Origin: Cupriavidus basilensis
GTDB taxonomy: Bacteria; Pseudomonadota; Gammaproteobacteria; Burkholderiales; Burkholderiaceae
Reading direction: 5' to 3'
NCBI RefSeq assembly: GCF_000832305.1
Contig: NZ_CP010537.1
Coordinates: 2,046,001 to 2,110,000 of the forward strand
Length of the DNA: 64,000 nt
This document shows positions 8,593 to 17,338 of the stretch, piece by piece (position 1 is the first letter of the stretch; every line of letters starts with the position of its first letter). The position numbers and the translations under genes were made by a program. The notes below the pieces were generated by a model. It was not told the DNA's origin. It saw only the letters and a program-made list of their open reading frames with translations, and did no database searches.

Positions 8593-8608
8593 CAGTTTGA
8601 TCAAACTG
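8593..8608. promoter_or_regulatory. 16-bp perfect palindrome between desaturase and araC-type gene
   Basis: CAGTTTGATCAAACTG is a perfect palindrome in the 124-bp divergent intergenic region. It is followed by two TTGACA/TTGACA-like boxes near 8622-8653. It is a likely regulator binding site for the divergent pair. AraC proteins usually bind direct rather than inverted repeats, so a different factor is possible. Confidence 0.45.
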
Positions 8609-8675
8609 GTGACCCTCCGCATTGACAGTCCTCGACACTTTCTTGACACTTCGCGACATTGTTCATTGTCATCCC

Positions 8676-9674
8676 ATGTCCGCGCCCACCGCTTACTACG
8701 CCAGCACCTACGTGAACCTGCTTTTCGACTACTTGCAGGACCAAGGGCTGGATGCCGTGCATGTGCTGGGGGAATCCAGCCCTAATTGCCAGGAAGTGCG
8801 ACTCTACGCGCTCGATCACTGGCGGCGTTTGCTTGAGCGTGCCGCCGAGGTTTGCAATGATCCGCTCCTCGGATTGCACGTTGGCCAGCGCATTGCGCCT
8901 GCGCATCTCGGCGTGCTTGGATACGCACTTGGGGCTTGCCCTGACGTCGGGGCTGTCTTGCAACGCTGGCAACAGTACGACCGTGTGGTTGCAAACGTAA
9001 CGCCGGCGGAGCTAAGAACCGAAGGTAAGTCCGTCGTGATGACGTGGCCCCGTTCGACGGAACCAACGGGGCCGCTCGTTGACGAAACGGCCTTGGCTGC
9101 GATGACCCGTTTCACGCGAGCCATGACAGATGGTGATGTGAGGCTGGAGGAGGTGTGCTTTGTTAACGCAACACCTCAAGACACCACCCCTTATCTTGCA
9201 TACTTCGGCTGCCCGGTGAAGTTCGACCAACCGGAGACGAGTCTGCGCTTCCCCGTCGACCTTTTGCAGGCGCCTCTGCGTCAACCTGATGAAGCGCTAC
9301 TGCGAATCATGGAGCTTCAGGTACAGGCTCTGCTGGGTGCCATGCCGAAGATGGATGACATGGAACATGCCATCAGGCAAGCGGTAGCCGGGCTCGCGCG
9401 TCAAGGCGAAGTGAGCCTTGAAACAGTGGCTTCCTCCATGCACATGACCCCCCGCACGTTGCAGCGGCGACTCGACAAACTGGGTCTGAAATTTCGCGAG
9501 CTACGTGACGACACGAGACGCCGGATTGCAGAGAATTACCTAAAAGATCCACGGCTTTCGCTCGCTGAGGTGGCCTGGATACTTGGGTACTCGGAGCACA
9601 GTGCATTTACTCGCGCATTCCGGAGATGGACATCGCAGAGCCCGCAAGCCTGGCGCCGCGAAATGGATGCGTGA
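8676..9674 (+). CDS. AraC-family transcriptional regulator
   Basis: The start at 8676 (MSAPTAYYASTY) gives 332 residues. The N-terminal ~200 residues resemble the arabinose-binding-like domain found in OruR/ArgR-type AraC proteins (LLGLHVGQRIAPAHLGVLGY). The C-terminal ~85 residues hold the double HTH: first helix pair in SLETVASSMHMTPRTLQRRL, second in SLAEVAWILGYSEHSAFTRA followed by FRRWTSQSPQAWR. It is divergent from the membrane hydroxylase gene and probably activates it. Confidence 0.85.
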   Translation: MSAPTAYYASTYVNLLFDYLQDQGLDAVHVLGESSPNCQEVRLYALDHWRRLLERAAEVCNDPLLGLHVGQRIAPAHLGVLGYALGACPDVGAVLQRWQQYDRVVANVTPAELRTEGKSVVMTWPRSTEPTGPLVDETALAAMTRFTRAMTDGDVRLEEVCFVNATPQDTTPYLAYFGCPVKFDQPETSLRFPVDLLQAPLRQPDEALLRIMELQVQALLGAMPKMDDMEHAIRQAVAGLARQGEVSLETVASSMHMTPRTLQRRLDKLGLKFRELRDDTRRRIAENYLKDPRLSLAEVAWILGYSEHSAFTRAFRRWTSQSPQAWRREMDA

Positions 9675-9904
9675 TCCGCTACGGGCAACAGCGCAGTCGC
9701 CCATGTGATTGCAGCGCTGAAGGTTTTAGGCTGGCCTCCTCGGCCCAAGTCCCAAGCTCTCGCACCGGGTTGCATGGCCTTCCATCGCCGCTACGGCGGA
9801 GTAAGCGACCCGCCCTGGCCCGTCGCCTCACGTGGCGGAGAAGCTGTTGAGCTTCTACCCGACTCATCTTTGAGACGACGGGAAAGCAGGTACTTCCATG
9901 CCGT

Positions 9905-10243
9905 CTACTTACTGCGAATCACCTCGGTGATTGGCTCGAAATAGCAACCATATTTGACATCGCCCACCGTGTCACTCATTTGCATCTCCGCTGTGTTGAC
10001 GCGAGCCTGGATCCCATCTGTGACGACCTGCGGGTCAGCGGCCTCGCAGTTATAGAGTGCCAGGTACTGCCACGGATGAGGCCCCGCTTTTCGCTGCTGC
10101 TCCGTGCGACTGAAGCGCTGTGCGCTCACCACGCCCGGTACGCGCAACACGTCTGGAAGGTGCTGCTCGGTATACCAGCGATTGAACTCTTCTTCACGCC
10201 CCGGAACCGCGTTCGTGAGTACCAGATAGGTGAACTTGACCAT
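9905..10243 (-). CDS. DUF4286-like dimeric alpha/beta-barrel protein
   Basis: This 112-residue protein opens MVKFTYLVLTNAVPGREEEF and contains WYTEQHLPDVLRVPGVVSAQ, the conserved pattern of EthD/DUF4286-like ferredoxin-fold proteins. These bind small hydrophobic molecules, and some act as isomerases or lactonases in catabolic gene sets. The start at 10243 has an excellent AAGGAGA ribosome binding site. It follows the MFS and GMC genes in the same direction, separated from them by a decayed SDR fragment. Confidence 0.7.
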   Translation of the reverse strand: MVKFTYLVLTNAVPGREEEFNRWYTEQHLPDVLRVPGVVSAQRFSRTEQQRKAGPHPWQYLALYNCEAADPQVVTDGIQARVNTAEMQMSDTVGDVKYGCYFEPITEVIRSK

Positions 10244-10259
10244 TCTTATCTCCTTAAGG

Positions 10260-10346
10260 TTATTGAAGTACAGGGAATGTCCAGCGGCCGATGCCCTGTG
10301 ACGCGCCCGTGATGGGTATGTGTTGACTGGCGAGTCCCTTGTTCAC
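10260..10346 (-). pseudogene. SDR dehydrogenase N-terminal remnant
   Basis: From a GTG at 10346, preceded by AGAGGA, the frame reads VNKGLASQHIPITGASQGIGR and stops eight codons later. ITGASQGIG is the classical short-chain dehydrogenase nucleotide-binding motif (TGxxxGxG), so this is the first ~25 residues of an SDR cut off by a deletion. It lies between the DUF4286-like gene and the GMC oxidase, implying that the operon once had one more dehydrogenase. The 10350-10570 stretch beside it shows no other gene. Confidence 0.6.
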
Positions 10347-10570
10347 GTGGTCCTCTTTGCTGGAACCCGCGCTTTGGCATTCCGGCGGTTTCGGCGCTTG
10401 AGAGAAAGGGTGTGGCCCAACGCTTCCATCAAACGACGCAAGCCCGTAGACGTTCCCATTCGATGCTGGGAAATCTATGCTGCAACCTTTCGTCCCCGTG
10501 TAAGGGGACAACCGGGAAGAAGGCGACGGAGCAAGCTCGAAACGCCAGTGAACAGAGTTCTCCGAAAACT

Positions 10571-12178
10571 TCAACGAGCGGATGTGCGTGAATTTCGTAT
10601 CAAGTCTGCGGCCTTCTCTGCCATGGCCATAATGGGAAGGTTCGTGTTCCCACTGATGATCGTTGGCATCACAGATCCATCAATTACTCTCAAGTTCTCA
10701 ACCCCGCGCACTTTCAACTCCTCGTCAACAACAGCGTTGTCGTCGACTCCCATGCGACACGTGCCAACCGGGTGATAGATGGTTTCCGCATGCGAGCGTA
10801 TCCATGCCTTACGGGCTGCACCGGTGGAGAAAGCATCGATGTCGAGCCTTCGTTTGATGTACTTCCGGAGCGCCGGCTGGTCGACAATCTCGCACGTGCG
10901 TTCCACGCCGCGCACCAAACTCTCCAGGTCAGACTCGTCTGAGAGGAAGCGAGGGTCGATTCGGGGAGAATCGGACGGATCTGAAGAACGCAGTCGCAGC
11001 ACGCCTCTACTTTTTGGACGCAGCTGGCATACGCGGACTGCAAATCCGTGGGGAACTTTTTCGTTAGGCGGTGGATTGCGCAGCGCAATGATCAGATGGG
11101 CCTGCCACTCAGGCAGATCCGGATTTCTGTCGGAGTTGTAAAATGCTCCTGCCTCAACGCCTTGAGAGGAAGCCGGCCCGCCTCCTGAAAGAAGATAGCG
11201 AGCTCCTGCCATTCCGCCTCTTACCAGGCCGATATAGGGCGTGAGCGTATTGGGCTGCGACGCTTCTAAGCGAATCGCGCAATCAAGATGGTCCTGAAGG
11301 TTCTCACCGACGCCTTGCAGATCGACCACGGGAGCGATACCAATCGACTGCAGATGTTTGGCCGGTCCGATCCCCGAAAGCATCAGGAGTTGCGGTGAGG
11401 CAATGGCCCCTGCTGTCAGAATCACTTCGCGGTCCGCGCGAAGCTCCACCTCCTCCCATCCATCCTCAATCACTACGCCTTGCGCTCGCTTTCCGGCAAG
11501 GAGAATCCTGCGGACTTTACAGTTCGCCATCAATGTCAGATTGGATCGGTTACCTGCTCGATCCAGGTAACGATAAGCACCGGATCGCTTTCCCTCGGCA
11601 ATCGTAAGCTCGTAGAATCCTGCGCCTACCTGCGACGCCCCATTGAATCCGTTGTTCTCCGGCATACCGGCCGATACTGCGCTCTCTATGAACGCAGTCG
11701 ATATGGCGTTTTGCTGCGTGCCGTATGACAGGCGAATCGGACCCGCGTACCCGCGATCGTCATTCCTCGCCTTCGTTACCAGTGATGCATCCTCAATCTT
11801 TCGAAAGTACGGACGAAGGGATTCATAGTCCCAGCCCGACAGGCCCTGAGATGCCCAGTTGTCGTAATCGGATCGGTTCCCCCGGATAGCAATCATGGAA
11901 TTGATCGAGGATGAACCGCCCACCACCTTGCCCCGGGGTATATAAATATTCCGATTGTCCAGTTGTGTCTGGGGCTCCGTCCAATAGCGCCAGTTGAATT
12001 TTTGGCTCTTATAGAGAACCCGGATCCCTGCCGGCATCTGAACAAAGATGGATGACGCGGGAGCGCCCGCCTCTATCAGCAGTACCTTGACGCTGGGATC
12101 TTCACTCAGCCGAGAAGCGAGAACACACCCTGCCGAGCCGGCGCCGATAACAATGTAGTCGTATGTAGCGGTTTTCAT
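10571..12178 (-). CDS. GMC-family FAD-dependent oxidoreductase (choline/alcohol dehydrogenase type)
   Basis: The start at 12178 (MKTATYDYIVIGAGSAG) gives 535 residues with an N-terminal FAD-binding GxGxxG. GMC signature 1 is seen at RGKVVGGSSSINSM and signature 2 at GAIASPQLLMLSGIGP. The C-terminal catalytic His is in YHPVGTCRMG, followed by GNTNLPIMAMAEKAADL. These flavoenzymes oxidise primary or secondary alcohols to aldehydes or ketones. It starts 10 nt after the MFS gene and so lies in the operon driven by the operator promoter at 13634-13662. It likely oxidises the alcohol made by the P450. Confidence 0.9.
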   Translation of the reverse strand: MKTATYDYIVIGAGSAGCVLASRLSEDPSVKVLLIEAGAPASSIFVQMPAGIRVLYKSQKFNWRYWTEPQTQLDNRNIYIPRGKVVGGSSSINSMIAIRGNRSDYDNWASQGLSGWDYESLRPYFRKIEDASLVTKARNDDRGYAGPIRLSYGTQQNAISTAFIESAVSAGMPENNGFNGASQVGAGFYELTIAEGKRSGAYRYLDRAGNRSNLTLMANCKVRRILLAGKRAQGVVIEDGWEEVELRADREVILTAGAIASPQLLMLSGIGPAKHLQSIGIAPVVDLQGVGENLQDHLDCAIRLEASQPNTLTPYIGLVRGGMAGARYLLSGGGPASSQGVEAGAFYNSDRNPDLPEWQAHLIIALRNPPPNEKVPHGFAVRVCQLRPKSRGVLRLRSSDPSDSPRIDPRFLSDESDLESLVRGVERTCEIVDQPALRKYIKRRLDIDAFSTGAARKAWIRSHAETIYHPVGTCRMGVDDNAVVDEELKVRGVENLRVIDGSVMPTIISGNTNLPIMAMAEKAADLIRNSRTSAR

Positions 12179-12188
12179 AATCAGGAGA

Positions 12189-13565
12189 TCACTCAACGCG
12201 AGCCGATGCCTTGAGCGCCATGCGCACGCGGCGAATGTGCTCGTCCGACTGTCCGAGCTCATCAATCGGTACTCGTGACGTTTCAGGAGACGCCAAGATG
12301 GCAAAAATAGACAACACTGCGCCCCCCATCATGAAATAGGCGGGTGATGAAGGGTTTCCGGTCAGCTTCGTCAGAGAAGCGCTGATTAAAGGAGCGGTGC
12401 CGCCAAATAGCACCATGGCCACGTTGTAGCCTACCGACATGGCGCTGTAGCGTGTGCGTGTCGGAAACAACTCCGTCATCATGCAGAACGGCGCGCTGCC
12501 ATACATCCCCATCAATACCCCGACGCTAGCCATCGTGGCAATTACCACCTCTGGTGTCGAGCCCACGACGATCCGGAACAAAGGAAGCGCAACGACGAGG
12601 TATGCCAATGCCGCCGTAAAGGCGACGGGTCGTCGACCCACGCGGTCGGATAGCGCTGCAGCGAATGGGATCACAATCACTGAACCCAGAAAGGCCAGGC
12701 CGGACGCCGCTAGAGCTTGCCCGCTACTCAACCGTCCAGTTGACACGAGATAAGACGGGAGATACGCCAGGATCAAGTAGTAAGGGATGCCGTGTGAGAT
12801 CGCTACGCCAAGACATTTGACAATGCTTCGCCAGTCGTCACGAAGGGCTTCGCGCAATGGTGCTTGTGCCGCGCCCTCGCGTTCCAAGTGCAACCGGAAT
12901 GCCGGTGTTTCCTCGATGCGCAGCCGCAGCCAGAACGCACCCAACCCAATCGGACCAGCGATCAGGAAGGGCAATCGCCAGGCCCATGCCTCAACTGCCG
13001 TCTGACCAAAAATGCTGGTGATCGCCAGAACAAGACCGGATCCGCTCAACGCACCAATTCCAGCCGACATACCGAAGAACCCGATCACAACGCCACGCCG
13101 GCGTGTCGGGGCGTACTCGGCAAGGAATGCGAGTGCTCCACCTGCTTCGCCTCCCGCGGAAAATCCCTGAATCATGCGTAGGGCTACCAGCAGCAAAGGA
13201 GCGGCGATGCCAATCGCCTCGTATCCCGGTAGGACACCGACCAACCCCGTCGAAACGCTGATCAAACCAACGACAATCGCGAGCGTATCGCGCCGTCCAA
13301 GCCGGTCTCCCAGCGATCCAAAAAACAGAGCGCCGAGTGGTCGGGTAACGAATGCGACGGAGAATGCCGCGAAAGCCGCTATCAGGCTAACGATCGGGTC
13401 GCTGCTTGGGAAGAACACCTTCGCCAGGGTGGCGGAAAGATAGCCATACAACGAGTAGTCAAACCACTCCAGCATGTTTCCCACGGCGGCACCGGAGATC
13501 GGCTTGAGAACATCCCGGACCCGCTGGGGGGTGGGGGTCGAACCTCTTCGGGGATGATGTTGCAT
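12189..13565 (-). CDS. MFS metabolite:H+ symporter (MHS/ProP-KgtP type)
   Basis: The start at 13565 has a GGAG ribosome binding site and gives 458 residues with about twelve membrane segments. The MHS subfamily signature is clear: GNMLEWFDYSLYGYLS near the N-terminus, GDRLGRRDTL between helices 2 and 3, and GFSAGGEAGGALAFLAEYAP in helices 4-5. Relatives import organic acids, betaines or aromatic acids. It is the first gene of a minus-strand operon with the GMC oxidase. Its promoter carries the same palindrome as the two P450 operons, so it probably imports the substrate or an intermediate. Confidence 0.9.
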   Translation of the reverse strand: MQHHPRRGSTPTPQRVRDVLKPISGAAVGNMLEWFDYSLYGYLSATLAKVFFPSSDPIVSLIAAFAAFSVAFVTRPLGALFFGSLGDRLGRRDTLAIVVGLISVSTGLVGVLPGYEAIGIAAPLLLVALRMIQGFSAGGEAGGALAFLAEYAPTRRRGVVIGFFGMSAGIGALSGSGLVLAITSIFGQTAVEAWAWRLPFLIAGPIGLGAFWLRLRIEETPAFRLHLEREGAAQAPLREALRDDWRSIVKCLGVAISHGIPYYLILAYLPSYLVSTGRLSSGQALAASGLAFLGSVIVIPFAAALSDRVGRRPVAFTAALAYLVVALPLFRIVVGSTPEVVIATMASVGVLMGMYGSAPFCMMTELFPTRTRYSAMSVGYNVAMVLFGGTAPLISASLTKLTGNPSSPAYFMMGGAVLSIFAILASPETSRVPIDELGQSDEHIRRVRMALKASARVE

Positions 13566-13633
13566 TGATTTTGTCTCCACTTCTATAAGCAATGTTTGAA
13601 AAACCGAAGCGCGCTTACTCTTATTTGTGGTAA

Positions 13634-13662
13634 ATATTAGGTAGCCTACCTATTACAATCAA
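13634..13662 (-). promoter_or_regulatory. Operator-bearing promoter of the MFS/GMC operon
   Basis: On the minus strand: -35 TTGATT (13657-13662), a 17-bp spacer, and -10 TAATAT (13634-13639). The palindrome TAGGTAGCCTACCTA (13638-13652) fills the downstream part of the spacer and touches the -10. The same design occurs upstream of both P450 genes. This layout is typical of repression by steric block. Confidence 0.75.
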
Positions 13663-13736
13663 ATAGGCGTTTACCCTCCCATCAACGAAGTCAGGTGGCT
13701 GATTTTGAGCCGCAAATGACACTTTTACGCTTTATC

Positions 13737-13782
13737 TTGACAGACCATCGTGGCGACCTACGCTCTATGTAATCGATTGCAT
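13737..13782 (+). promoter_or_regulatory. Promoter with LacI-type operator
   Basis: -35 TTGACA (13737-13742), a 16-bp spacer, and a weak -10 TACGCT (13759-13764). Directly downstream is ATGTAATCGATTGCAT (13767-13782), a near-perfect palindrome typical of LacI-family operators. The same arrangement, with the same 16-bp spacer, precedes the FAD-oxidase gene at 26850. It points toward the small ORF at 13882 and the P450 operon. Confidence 0.6.
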
Positions 13783-13881
13783 CGTGGAATGGGCTATGCG
13801 CCGATGCGAACGAGTGTTGAAAGACCTGCTTTTTTCTTGCGGTGGCCCCCCTAACTAAAGTCGATCACCCCGGAGGTAGCT

Positions 13882-13998
13882 ATGTCACTGATGGCAGCGG
13901 TACGCGAGGCGTTCAATCAATGGGAGCGCTTTCGATTCATGTCGATGTTCGAGTACCTCAGTGCCGAGTTAGGGGAGAGCTGGAGCCTATTTATTTGA
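13882..13998 (+). CDS. Possible small protein, 38 aa
   Basis: ATG at 13882 has a strong CGGAGG ribosome binding site 6-7 nt upstream, about 100 bp downstream of the LacI-type promoter. The product is acidic and aromatic-rich (AAVREAFNQWERFRFMSMFE) and ends at TGA 13996. I do not recognise it. It may be a true small protein or the start of a gene truncated by the rearrangement that placed the P450 cassette here. The good ribosome binding site is the main support. Confidence 0.4.
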   Translation: MSLMAAVREAFNQWERFRFMSMFEYLSAELGESWSLFI

Positions 13999-14540
13999 TT
14001 TGTAGGCTGCCAAAGCGAGGTCGCTTCGGCTTTCTCGCTTGCCTTCTTGCACCGGCTTCACTGTCCCCCCGCGCCTCTTTAACAACGCGTCGTGAGGCTG
14101 CCCCCTTGGTCAGCGAGTGGTGGCGATCGCGCACTTCTAACCCCACGTCCATGCGGGTGTTTTTTCACGCCTATGCATAGGTAAGAACCGAAGCCCTGCG
14201 ATCCCGACCTTACGGAAGGTCCCGGCGTCAAAGGTGGCCTCCAGCAGGTCCCAAGCGGGCCTCCGGCCGCGCCTCACTCGGTACCGACCTCTGTCGTCAG
14301 CCAGCCCGGCCGGACCGCATATCTACCCTGGGACGAGCTATAACAACCAGAAGGCAAACAGTCCTCGCGCATACCCAGTGGGTCACCGGCGGCATATCTT
14401 GACCACTGAAATCGGCGGTCGCCCGCCTTCAGGCCAACTGGGCTCCCCCAGTCTAGCCACGCCCTCCTCTCCCACCCCTGGTCCCGATCGAGATTTGTGA
14501 CGCGAGGTCAATCCTCTGCACCGATTAGGGTAAACCCCTT
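13999..14540. other. Gap without a recognisable gene
   Basis: This stretch of about 540 bp upstream of the P450 promoter has no reading frame with coding character. It may be debris from cassette insertion. Confidence 0.4.
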
Positions 14541-14569
14541 TTGCATATAGTAGGTAGGCTACCTAATAT
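14541..14569 (+). promoter_or_regulatory. Operator-bearing promoter of the first P450 operon
   Basis: -35 TTGCAT (14541-14546), a 17-bp spacer, and -10 TAATAT (14564-14569), with TAGGTAGGCTACCTA at 14551-14565 in the spacer. The start codon of the P450 is about 30 nt further on. The design is identical to 13634-13662 and 33425-33453. Confidence 0.8.
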
Positions 14570-14600
14570 GTACTCACAATTTCCCATCGGAGACATATTC

Positions 14601-15890
14601 ATGACCGCCCCCCAAACCCCCACGCAGTCGACTGGCTGCCCGTTTCACGCGGCCTCACCTGCGCAGTCCACGTGTCCGATGCACGCTGGCGGGGACAGCG
14701 GCATCCCCGACTTTCCGCCCGAACGGGTCGATCCTTTGTCGCCGCCGCCGGTGTACTTCCAGATGCAGCAAGGAAGCGGCTTGGGGCAAGCTAGGCTCTG
14801 GGACGGAAAGATCGCCTGGCTGATTACGCGCTATGACGACGTCCGCTCGGTCCTGTCTGACCCTCGCTTTAGTTCTGACATTACGAATCCCGGCTATCCC
14901 ACTGTCAGTGCTGCAATGAAAGTTGCCCGGGGTAGTAACCGGACCTTCATCACCATGGATGCACCCAAGCATGCAGAGCATCGGCGCATGCTGACAGGTG
15001 AATTCTCGATCCGCAAAATCGAGGCCCTTCGCCCGCGGATTCAGGCGATCGTAGACAAGCTGCTGGACGACTTCGCAACAAAGCCTCAACCCTCCGACCT
15101 GGTTAGCGCCTTTACGTTGGCTACGCCGGCATTGGCGATCTCAGAGTTGCTTGGCGTTCCGTACGAAGACCATGACTTCTTTCAGGAACTGGCGATGGTC
15201 CTGACGTCGAGTAGTGCGACGCTTGAGGAGGCCATCGCCGCAAATCATGAGTTGTGCGAGGTGTACCTGAAGGGCCTGGTGGCGAAGAGATCGGAGAACC
15301 CCGGGGAAGATATCCTCAGCCGCCTCATCGTCAATCACGTACGAAAGGGCGATATCACCGAAACGGACGTTGTTTCCCTTGCAAGGCTCTTGCTGATTGC
15401 CGGCCACGAGACCACGGCGAATACGACCGCAATGGGAGTGCTTTTCCTCCTGCAACGACCGGATATCTGGAATGAGCTTCGACAAGACACAAGCCTCGTT
15501 CCAAATGCGGTGGAAGAAATTCTGCGCTATCTGGATGTCACACATTCAGGAAAGCGTCGTGTCGCGACCGAGGACATTGTCGTGAACGGACAAATGATCC
15601 AGGCGGGCGACCCCGTTGTAGTGCTGAGTGTCTCGGCCAATCGCGACAGCTCGAAATTTGAAGATCCGAATGTGTTCGACCTTCGCCGAGATTCAAGGAC
15701 GCAGGTCTCGTTCGGATACGGCCCGCATCAGTGCATCGGTCAACCCCTCGCACGGCTCGAAATGCAGATCATGTTCACCGCCTTGCTGGAGCGGTTTCCG
15801 AACCTCGAGCTTGCTGTTCCCGTGGAAAGCCTTGAGTTCAAGGGCGATTCACTCATGTATGGCGTCAAGGAACTCCCTGTTCGCTGGTAA
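14601..15890 (+). CDS. Cytochrome P450 (class I, bacterial)
   Basis: This is a soluble P450 monooxygenase of 429 residues; the start at 14601 has a GGAGA ribosome binding site. The I-helix oxygen-binding motif AGHETT is at 267-272, ExxR is in EEILRYL, and the heme loop FGYGPHQCIG has its Cys ligand at residue 378. The N-terminal ~30 residues carry two Cys-Pro motifs (GCPFHA, TCPMHAGGD) before the fold begins at about 40. It is followed by its own ferredoxin and ferredoxin reductase, which makes a complete electron-transfer chain. Its position beside alcohol and aldehyde oxidising enzymes suggests that it opens a catabolic route. The substrate cannot be read from sequence. A second copy is at 33484. 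Confidence 0.93.
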   Translation: MTAPQTPTQSTGCPFHAASPAQSTCPMHAGGDSGIPDFPPERVDPLSPPPVYFQMQQGSGLGQARLWDGKIAWLITRYDDVRSVLSDPRFSSDITNPGYPTVSAAMKVARGSNRTFITMDAPKHAEHRRMLTGEFSIRKIEALRPRIQAIVDKLLDDFATKPQPSDLVSAFTLATPALAISELLGVPYEDHDFFQELAMVLTSSSATLEEAIAANHELCEVYLKGLVAKRSENPGEDILSRLIVNHVRKGDITETDVVSLARLLLIAGHETTANTTAMGVLFLLQRPDIWNELRQDTSLVPNAVEEILRYLDVTHSGKRRVATEDIVVNGQMIQAGDPVVVLSVSANRDSSKFEDPNVFDLRRDSRTQVSFGYGPHQCIGQPLARLEMQIMFTALLERFPNLELAVPVESLEFKGDSLMYGVKELPVRW

Positions 15891-15913
15891 TCCCGACTTA
15901 AATGAGAAGCATC

Positions 15914-16111
15914 ATGAAAATCACAATCTACCCCGAAAAGTGCTGCGGTTCTGGTCAATGTGTCGTCAACGCGCCGGATCTGTTCGACCAAAAGGACAAT
16001 GGCATCGTCATTCTCTTGAACGCAGAGCCGTCGGCTGACCAATTCGAATCAGCACGCCTGGCGGCTGGCATCTGCCCAGCGCTCGCCATCGAGATTCACG
16101 AGGATCAGTGA
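15914..16111 (+). CDS. Ferredoxin of the P450 system ([3Fe-4S] type)
   Basis: A 65-residue ferredoxin starting at 15914 (MKITIYPEKCCGSGQCV). Cys at 10/11, 16 and 54 (GICPA) match the C-X5-C-Xn-CP pattern of small [3Fe-4S]-type ferredoxins that serve bacterial P450s. It would carry single electrons from the reductase to the P450. It lies 23 nt after the P450 stop, and its TGA overlaps the ATG of the reductase. Confidence 0.9.
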   Translation: MKITIYPEKCCGSGQCVVNAPDLFDQKDNGIVILLNAEPSADQFESARLAAGICPALAIEIHEDQ

Positions 16112-17307
16112 TGAACTCCCCCGAGCACATCGTCGTTGTCGGCGCCTCGGCCGCCGGCATCACGGCAGCACGAGCGCTGCGCGCACAGGGCTGGGGAGGG
16201 CGGCTCACGCTGATTGGAAAGGAAGGCGGCATGCCCTATGACCGCCCTCCTCTTTCAAAGCGGCTGATGGCAGGAGAATGTCCGGTAGAGGCGCTCAACC
16301 TTGTGTCCGAAGACGGCATGAAGGCGCTGAACCTGCACTACCTGGACGGGACATCGGCCACCGGCCTCGATACGGACGCCAGTTCACTGCAACTCAGCAA
16401 CGGCTCCACACTTCAATATGATCGCTTGCTGATCGCCACGGGCGCGGACGCTCGAGTGATTCCCAACCTCAGCCAGGCGGCGAACTGCTACAGCCTGCGC
16501 AACTTAAACGACGCGCTGGCGATTCGGGAACATCTGACTGCCGGAAAGCGGGTACTAGTAGTCGGCGCGGGCTTCATCGGCACAGAGTTAGCGGCGATTG
16601 CAAAGACCAGCGGCTGTGAGGTGACCGTCATCGACAAGTCGAAAGTTCCTCTCGGGGCGCGAGTCGGGGATATCGTTGGGAAGCGGATCGAAAAACTCCA
16701 TGAAGCCAACGGCGTGGTTTTCCACAACGACTGCGAACTCAGGGAGGTGAAATGGCGTGACCGCACCATTACCGAAGTCCGCTTGGACACTGGGGTTGTG
16801 ATTGCTTGCGACGTAATTGTTGTGGCTATCGGCGCAGTTCCCAGCGTGCAGTGGTGCAGCGGATTAAACATCCGCAGCGGCGTAGTCTGCAATGAATACT
16901 GTGAAGCAGCCCCGAACGTATATGCCGCCGGCGATGCTGCAGAGTGGTTTCACAAAGGCTACGGCGAGCACATGCGTATTGAACACCGGACGAATGCAAG
17001 CGAACAGGCGATGGCCGCGGCAAAGAACATGCTCGGCTCTCGCGTTGAATACGCTCCGCTGCCGTTCTTCTGGTCGGATCAGTACCAGGTCCAAATCCAC
17101 AGCTACGGACGCATCGGCCCTCAATACACCGTTGAAGTTGTCGAAGGGGATCAACTGAAAGACGACTCCTGCATCTTTCGCTACTACCAGGGAGACGTTT
17201 TGATGGGCGTTCTTAGTTGGAACGCCAGTAGAAAAGCGCGTGAGCACATCAAGCTGTTGAAGGAGGAGTGGACGAAGAGCCACGCTCCAGCTGCGGTAGC
17301 AGGTTAA
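16111..17307 (+). CDS. NAD(P)H-dependent ferredoxin reductase
   Basis: The ATG at 16111 (a GTG at 16108 is also possible) gives 398 residues. The FAD-binding motif VVVGASAAGITAARALR is at the N-terminus and the NAD(P)-binding motif VLVVGAGFIGTELAA at about 150-165. The FAD contact near the C-terminal third reads NVYAAGDAAEW. This matches putidaredoxin-reductase-type flavoproteins, which reduce the P450 ferredoxin. It overlaps the ferredoxin stop codon by one base, so the three genes form one translationally coupled unit. Confidence 0.92.
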   Translation: MNSPEHIVVVGASAAGITAARALRAQGWGGRLTLIGKEGGMPYDRPPLSKRLMAGECPVEALNLVSEDGMKALNLHYLDGTSATGLDTDASSLQLSNGSTLQYDRLLIATGADARVIPNLSQAANCYSLRNLNDALAIREHLTAGKRVLVVGAGFIGTELAAIAKTSGCEVTVIDKSKVPLGARVGDIVGKRIEKLHEANGVVFHNDCELREVKWRDRTITEVRLDTGVVIACDVIVVAIGAVPSVQWCSGLNIRSGVVCNEYCEAAPNVYAAGDAAEWFHKGYGEHMRIEHRTNASEQAMAAAKNMLGSRVEYAPLPFFWSDQYQVQIHSYGRIGPQYTVEVVEGDQLKDDSCIFRYYQGDVLMGVLSWNASRKAREHIKLLKEEWTKSHAPAAVAG

Positions 17308-17338
17308 GGCTGTATTTCATAATAAAAGAGGAGACAAC

